From positions 1 to 64,000 of the forward strand of contig VYZB01001112.1 of assembly GCA_013397455.1 (NCBI GenBank): DNA of 64,000 nucleotides. Reading direction: 5' to 3'. Position 1 is the stretch's first letter; every line of letters begins with the position of its first letter. The DNA comes from Crotophaga sulcirostris (lineage: Eukaryota > Chordata > Aves > Cuculiformes > Crotophagidae). This document shows, in pieces, positions 61,861 to 64,000 of this stretch. The notes below the pieces were generated by a model. That model was not told the DNA's origin, ran no database searches, and was given only the letters and a program-made list of their open reading frames with translations. The position numbers and the translations under genes are program-made.

Positions 61861-61987
61861 TCATAGAATCACGGAATATTTTGGGTTAGAATGAACCCTA
61901 AAAATCATTCAGTTCTGACCACCTTGCCATGGGCAGGGTCACTTTCCACTAGATCAGGTTGCTTAAAGCCTCATCCAACCTGGCCTT
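61861..61987 (-). mobile_element. CR1 LINE, short 3' tail, reverse orientation
   Basis: Read on the minus strand: 'ggccaggttggatgaggctt', 'taagcaacctgatctagtgg', 'accctgcccatggcaagg', 'cattctaacccaaaatattc', then 'cgtgattctatga'. It is a 5'-truncated CR1 end of about 127 bases of the same group as the tail at 27438-27528. Confidence 0.93.
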
Positions 61988-62884
61988 TTCTCTATGTATA
62001 TACATGGGAAAGTACAATCTCTCAATTGTTGAAATTTTACAGCCCAGCCATAGAGTCTGCAAATGTGAGGGCACTGTAGTTTGAAAACACTCCAGTCAAC
62101 TTCAACATATACGCCATCTCTGACAGGGAAGGGTAAAGGAGCACAAGAGGAGCTTGAAGTAAGAGGTACATACAAACTGTTGGATCCTTTCTTTATTCAG
62201 AATGTCTGTTACATCACAGTAAGAATTATTTCTTGGTCTGGAAAGTGTAAAGTTGTATGCAAAGCACCTGTCTATGCAGCCTCAGGAGTTCGCTATCACA
62301 TTGTGTTACACCAAAAATCCAGATGTATAAGTCATTTAGTGACAACTTTTGTTCTTGCAAGTCTCTTAATATTGGCAGAAAAATCAGTAGATCAGTAGAT
62401 ACTTCTTTGAATCCACTGCATTAACAGTGTTGGAGAGCAAACACTTGAGCTTTCTTTCATACCTAAAAAGCAGTTTCCTGAAAAGAATAGGTGGAGGAAA
62501 ATCCTGATAGCCTTTTACCAACCAAATCACGAGACAAAAAGGATGCCAAAAATAAGCTTTCCAAATCAATTTCCCAACATGTTCCGCTCCCCCACTCCGC
62601 ATGGTTTTTGATCTGTCCTAGGGCATCCCTGGGATGCAGCACAGTGCTCAGACAGGTTTTCCACTGCCATCTGCTGTCCTTTAGATGGTGTTTTAACTTC
62701 TACTACAAAGGCTTTTGCTAGACGCTGTGAAACAGTTGTGAACCGTAGTCAGTCATCACCGCCTCTGAGTTTCCGAAGATCCACACCCTTGCAGGCACCA
62801 GGCAAAGTGCTGGGCAGCAATCTGCTGCATCTCCCATCTCCTTCTGCACTGTCCTCTTTGAGTTGGGAACTCCTCAAGTCTCTC
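61988..62884. other. Non-coding stretch, no recognised feature
   Basis: About 0.9 kb. A 105-codon frame at 62081-62398 has no motif. No transposon hallmark is visible before the pyrimidine tract. Confidence 0.55.
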
Positions 62885-63020
62885 AAACCTCTCTCCACTT
62901 TCTCCCCTCTTTCTTCCTTCCTTCCTTCCCTCCCTTCCTTACTTTCTTCACCCCTTACTTTTCCTCTTTCTTTTCCCCCTCTCTCTTCTGCCTCTCTTTC
63001 CCCATTCTTTCTCTCCCTAT
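62885..63020. repeat. Pyrimidine-rich (CTTT/CTTC) low-complexity tract
   Basis: About 135 bases of nearly pure C and T on the plus strand with a (CTTC)n core ('ttccttccttccttccctcc'). The 142- and 104-codon frames crossing it are Ser/Leu/Phe/Pro-rich because of the composition and are not genes. Confidence 0.92.
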
Positions 63021-63078
63021 TGAGATACTTCCCTTTAGGCACAGTGGTATTGTGTTCTTCAATACTAGAGCAAAAGGC

Positions 63079-63295
63079 AGGAAAAATTTATTCACTGAAA
63101 GGATTGTCAAGCAATGGAACAGGCTGCCCAGGGAAGTGGTTGAGTCACCATCTTCGAGGTATTTAGAAGAGGCATAGGCATGGCACTTAGGGATATGGTT
63201 TAGTGGTGAACTTGGCAATGTTAGGTTCACAGTTGGATTGGATCACCTTAAAGGTCTTTTTGAACATAAATGACTCTATGAATCAATGATTCTAA
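63079..63295 (+). mobile_element. CR1 LINE 3' end, first of an abutting pair
   Basis: Starts in the ORF2 C-terminus ('aggaaaaatttattcactga', 'ggctgcccagggaagtggtt', frame '[17 protein letters not shown]') and continues 'ggcacttagggatatggttt', 'ggttcacagttggattgg', 'ccttaaaggtctttttgaac' to a degenerate tail 'actctatgaatcaatgattc'. Wording matches the 3' end of the 48890-50352 copy, so it is the same group. The next CR1 begins at once, in the same orientation. Confidence 0.92.
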
Positions 63296-63929
63296 GCTGC
63301 CTGCATCTGCAGCCCAAAAGGCCAATCGTAACCTGGGCTGCATCAAAAGAAGCATGGCCAGAAGGTTGAGGCAGGTCATTCTCCCCACCTATTCAGCTCT
63401 GGTGAGACCTCACCTGGAGTACTGCATCCCGCTCGGGAGTCCTCAGCACAAGATGATATAGATCTGTTGAAGCAGGTCCAGAGGAGGGCCACGAAAATGA
63501 CCTGCGGGTTGGAGCATCCCTCCTACCAGGACAGACTGAGAGAGTTGCAGTTGTTCAGCCTGGAGAAGAGTTGGCTGCGGGGACACCTTGTAGCGACCTT
63601 CCACTACTTAAAGGGGACCTACAGGAAAGCCACGGAGGGACTTTTTAGCAAAACCTGTTGTGACAGAACAAGGAGTAATGGTTAAACTAAGGGAGGGTTG
63701 ATTTAGACTGCATATAAGGGAGAAATTTTTTAAAATGAGAGTAGTGAAACTCTGGATCATGTTGACCTCGAAGCTAGTGGAGGTCCCATTCCTGGAAACA
63801 TTCAAGGTCATGTTGGATGGGGCTCTGAGCAACCTGATCTATTTAAAGATGTCCCTGCTTCTGCAGTGGGGTTGGACTAGATGACCTTTAAAGGCCCCTT
63901 CCAAAGCAAAGCATTCTATGATTCTATGA
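63296..63929 (+). mobile_element. CR1 LINE, about 0.63 kb, second of an abutting pair
   Basis: Starts at 'ctgcagcccaaaaggccaat' in ORF2 and runs through 'ctggtgagacctcacctgga' and a frame at 63467-63685 reading 'VQRRATKMTCGLEHPSYQDR', 'LRELQLFSLEKSWLRGHLVA' and 'LFSKTCCDRTR'. It ends with 'gggttggactagatgacct', 'ccccttcc' and 'attctatgattctatga'. It is 5'-truncated and frameshifted near 63685. It is of the same group as 17403-17899 and 57408-57979, while the copy it abuts is of another group, so these are two insertions and not one rearranged copy. Confidence 0.93.
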
Positions 63930-64000
63930 ATTTCCAAATTTGTGAAGAATCAGGTAGAAAAGGGAAATGCATAGTTGCAAAGAAGCAGCCTCATATTACA

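Noticed and set aside
62738..63177. 142- and 104-codon frames across the pyrimidine tract
   Set aside because: They are open only because a C/T-rich tract lacks stop codons, and the second runs into CR1 sequence.

Overview
This window looks like bird nuclear DNA with no recognisable gene. The evidence is a dozen or more copies of the CR1 LINE, many with the typical avian 3' end (a run based on ATTCTATGA, preceded by the 'ccttccaacc' type block), plus several LTRs of avian endogenous-retrovirus type. Base composition is AT-rich, I see no CpG island, and no open reading frame has a conserved domain outside the CR1 reverse-transcriptase remnants. The region is either intergenic or the inside of a very large intron. 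I cannot name the species or the locus.

Layout. 0-17 kb: the end of an LTR at the left edge, one copy of an unclassified ~465-bp repeat, a short CR1 tail, a decayed CR1 reverse-transcriptase fragment near 6 kb, then about 9.5 kb without a recognisable transposon (6.6-16.1 kb). 16-36 kb: two CR1s, a CR1 tail and four LTR insertions or remnants. Two of these are solo LTRs with exact boundaries: 26148-26511 with a perfect 6-bp target duplication, and 35303-36053 with a perfect 5-bp target duplication. 36-47 kb: mostly single-copy-looking AT-rich DNA with a pair of abutting CR1s at 41-42 kb. 47-64 kb: CR1-rich. It holds a reverse LTR fragment, a reverse CR1, a ~1.46-kb CR1 abutting another CR1 tail, the second copy of the unclassified repeat, further CR1s and a final abutting CR1 pair at the right edge.

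Nothing here forms an operon or pathway. The sequence is a record of retrotransposon insertion and decay. All CR1 copies are 5'-truncated and carry frameshifts or stops, and two of the three reverse-transcriptase remnants have lost a catalytic aspartate. No LTR is accompanied by recognisable gag, pol or env sequence.

The observations most worth checking are the two precisely bounded solo LTRs of different classes, the unclassified repeat pair about 52 kb apart, the repeated same-strand abutting of CR1 copies, a perfect 16-bp inverted repeat at 10643-10692, and the strong CR1 strand bias. I did not find a convincing new biological system.
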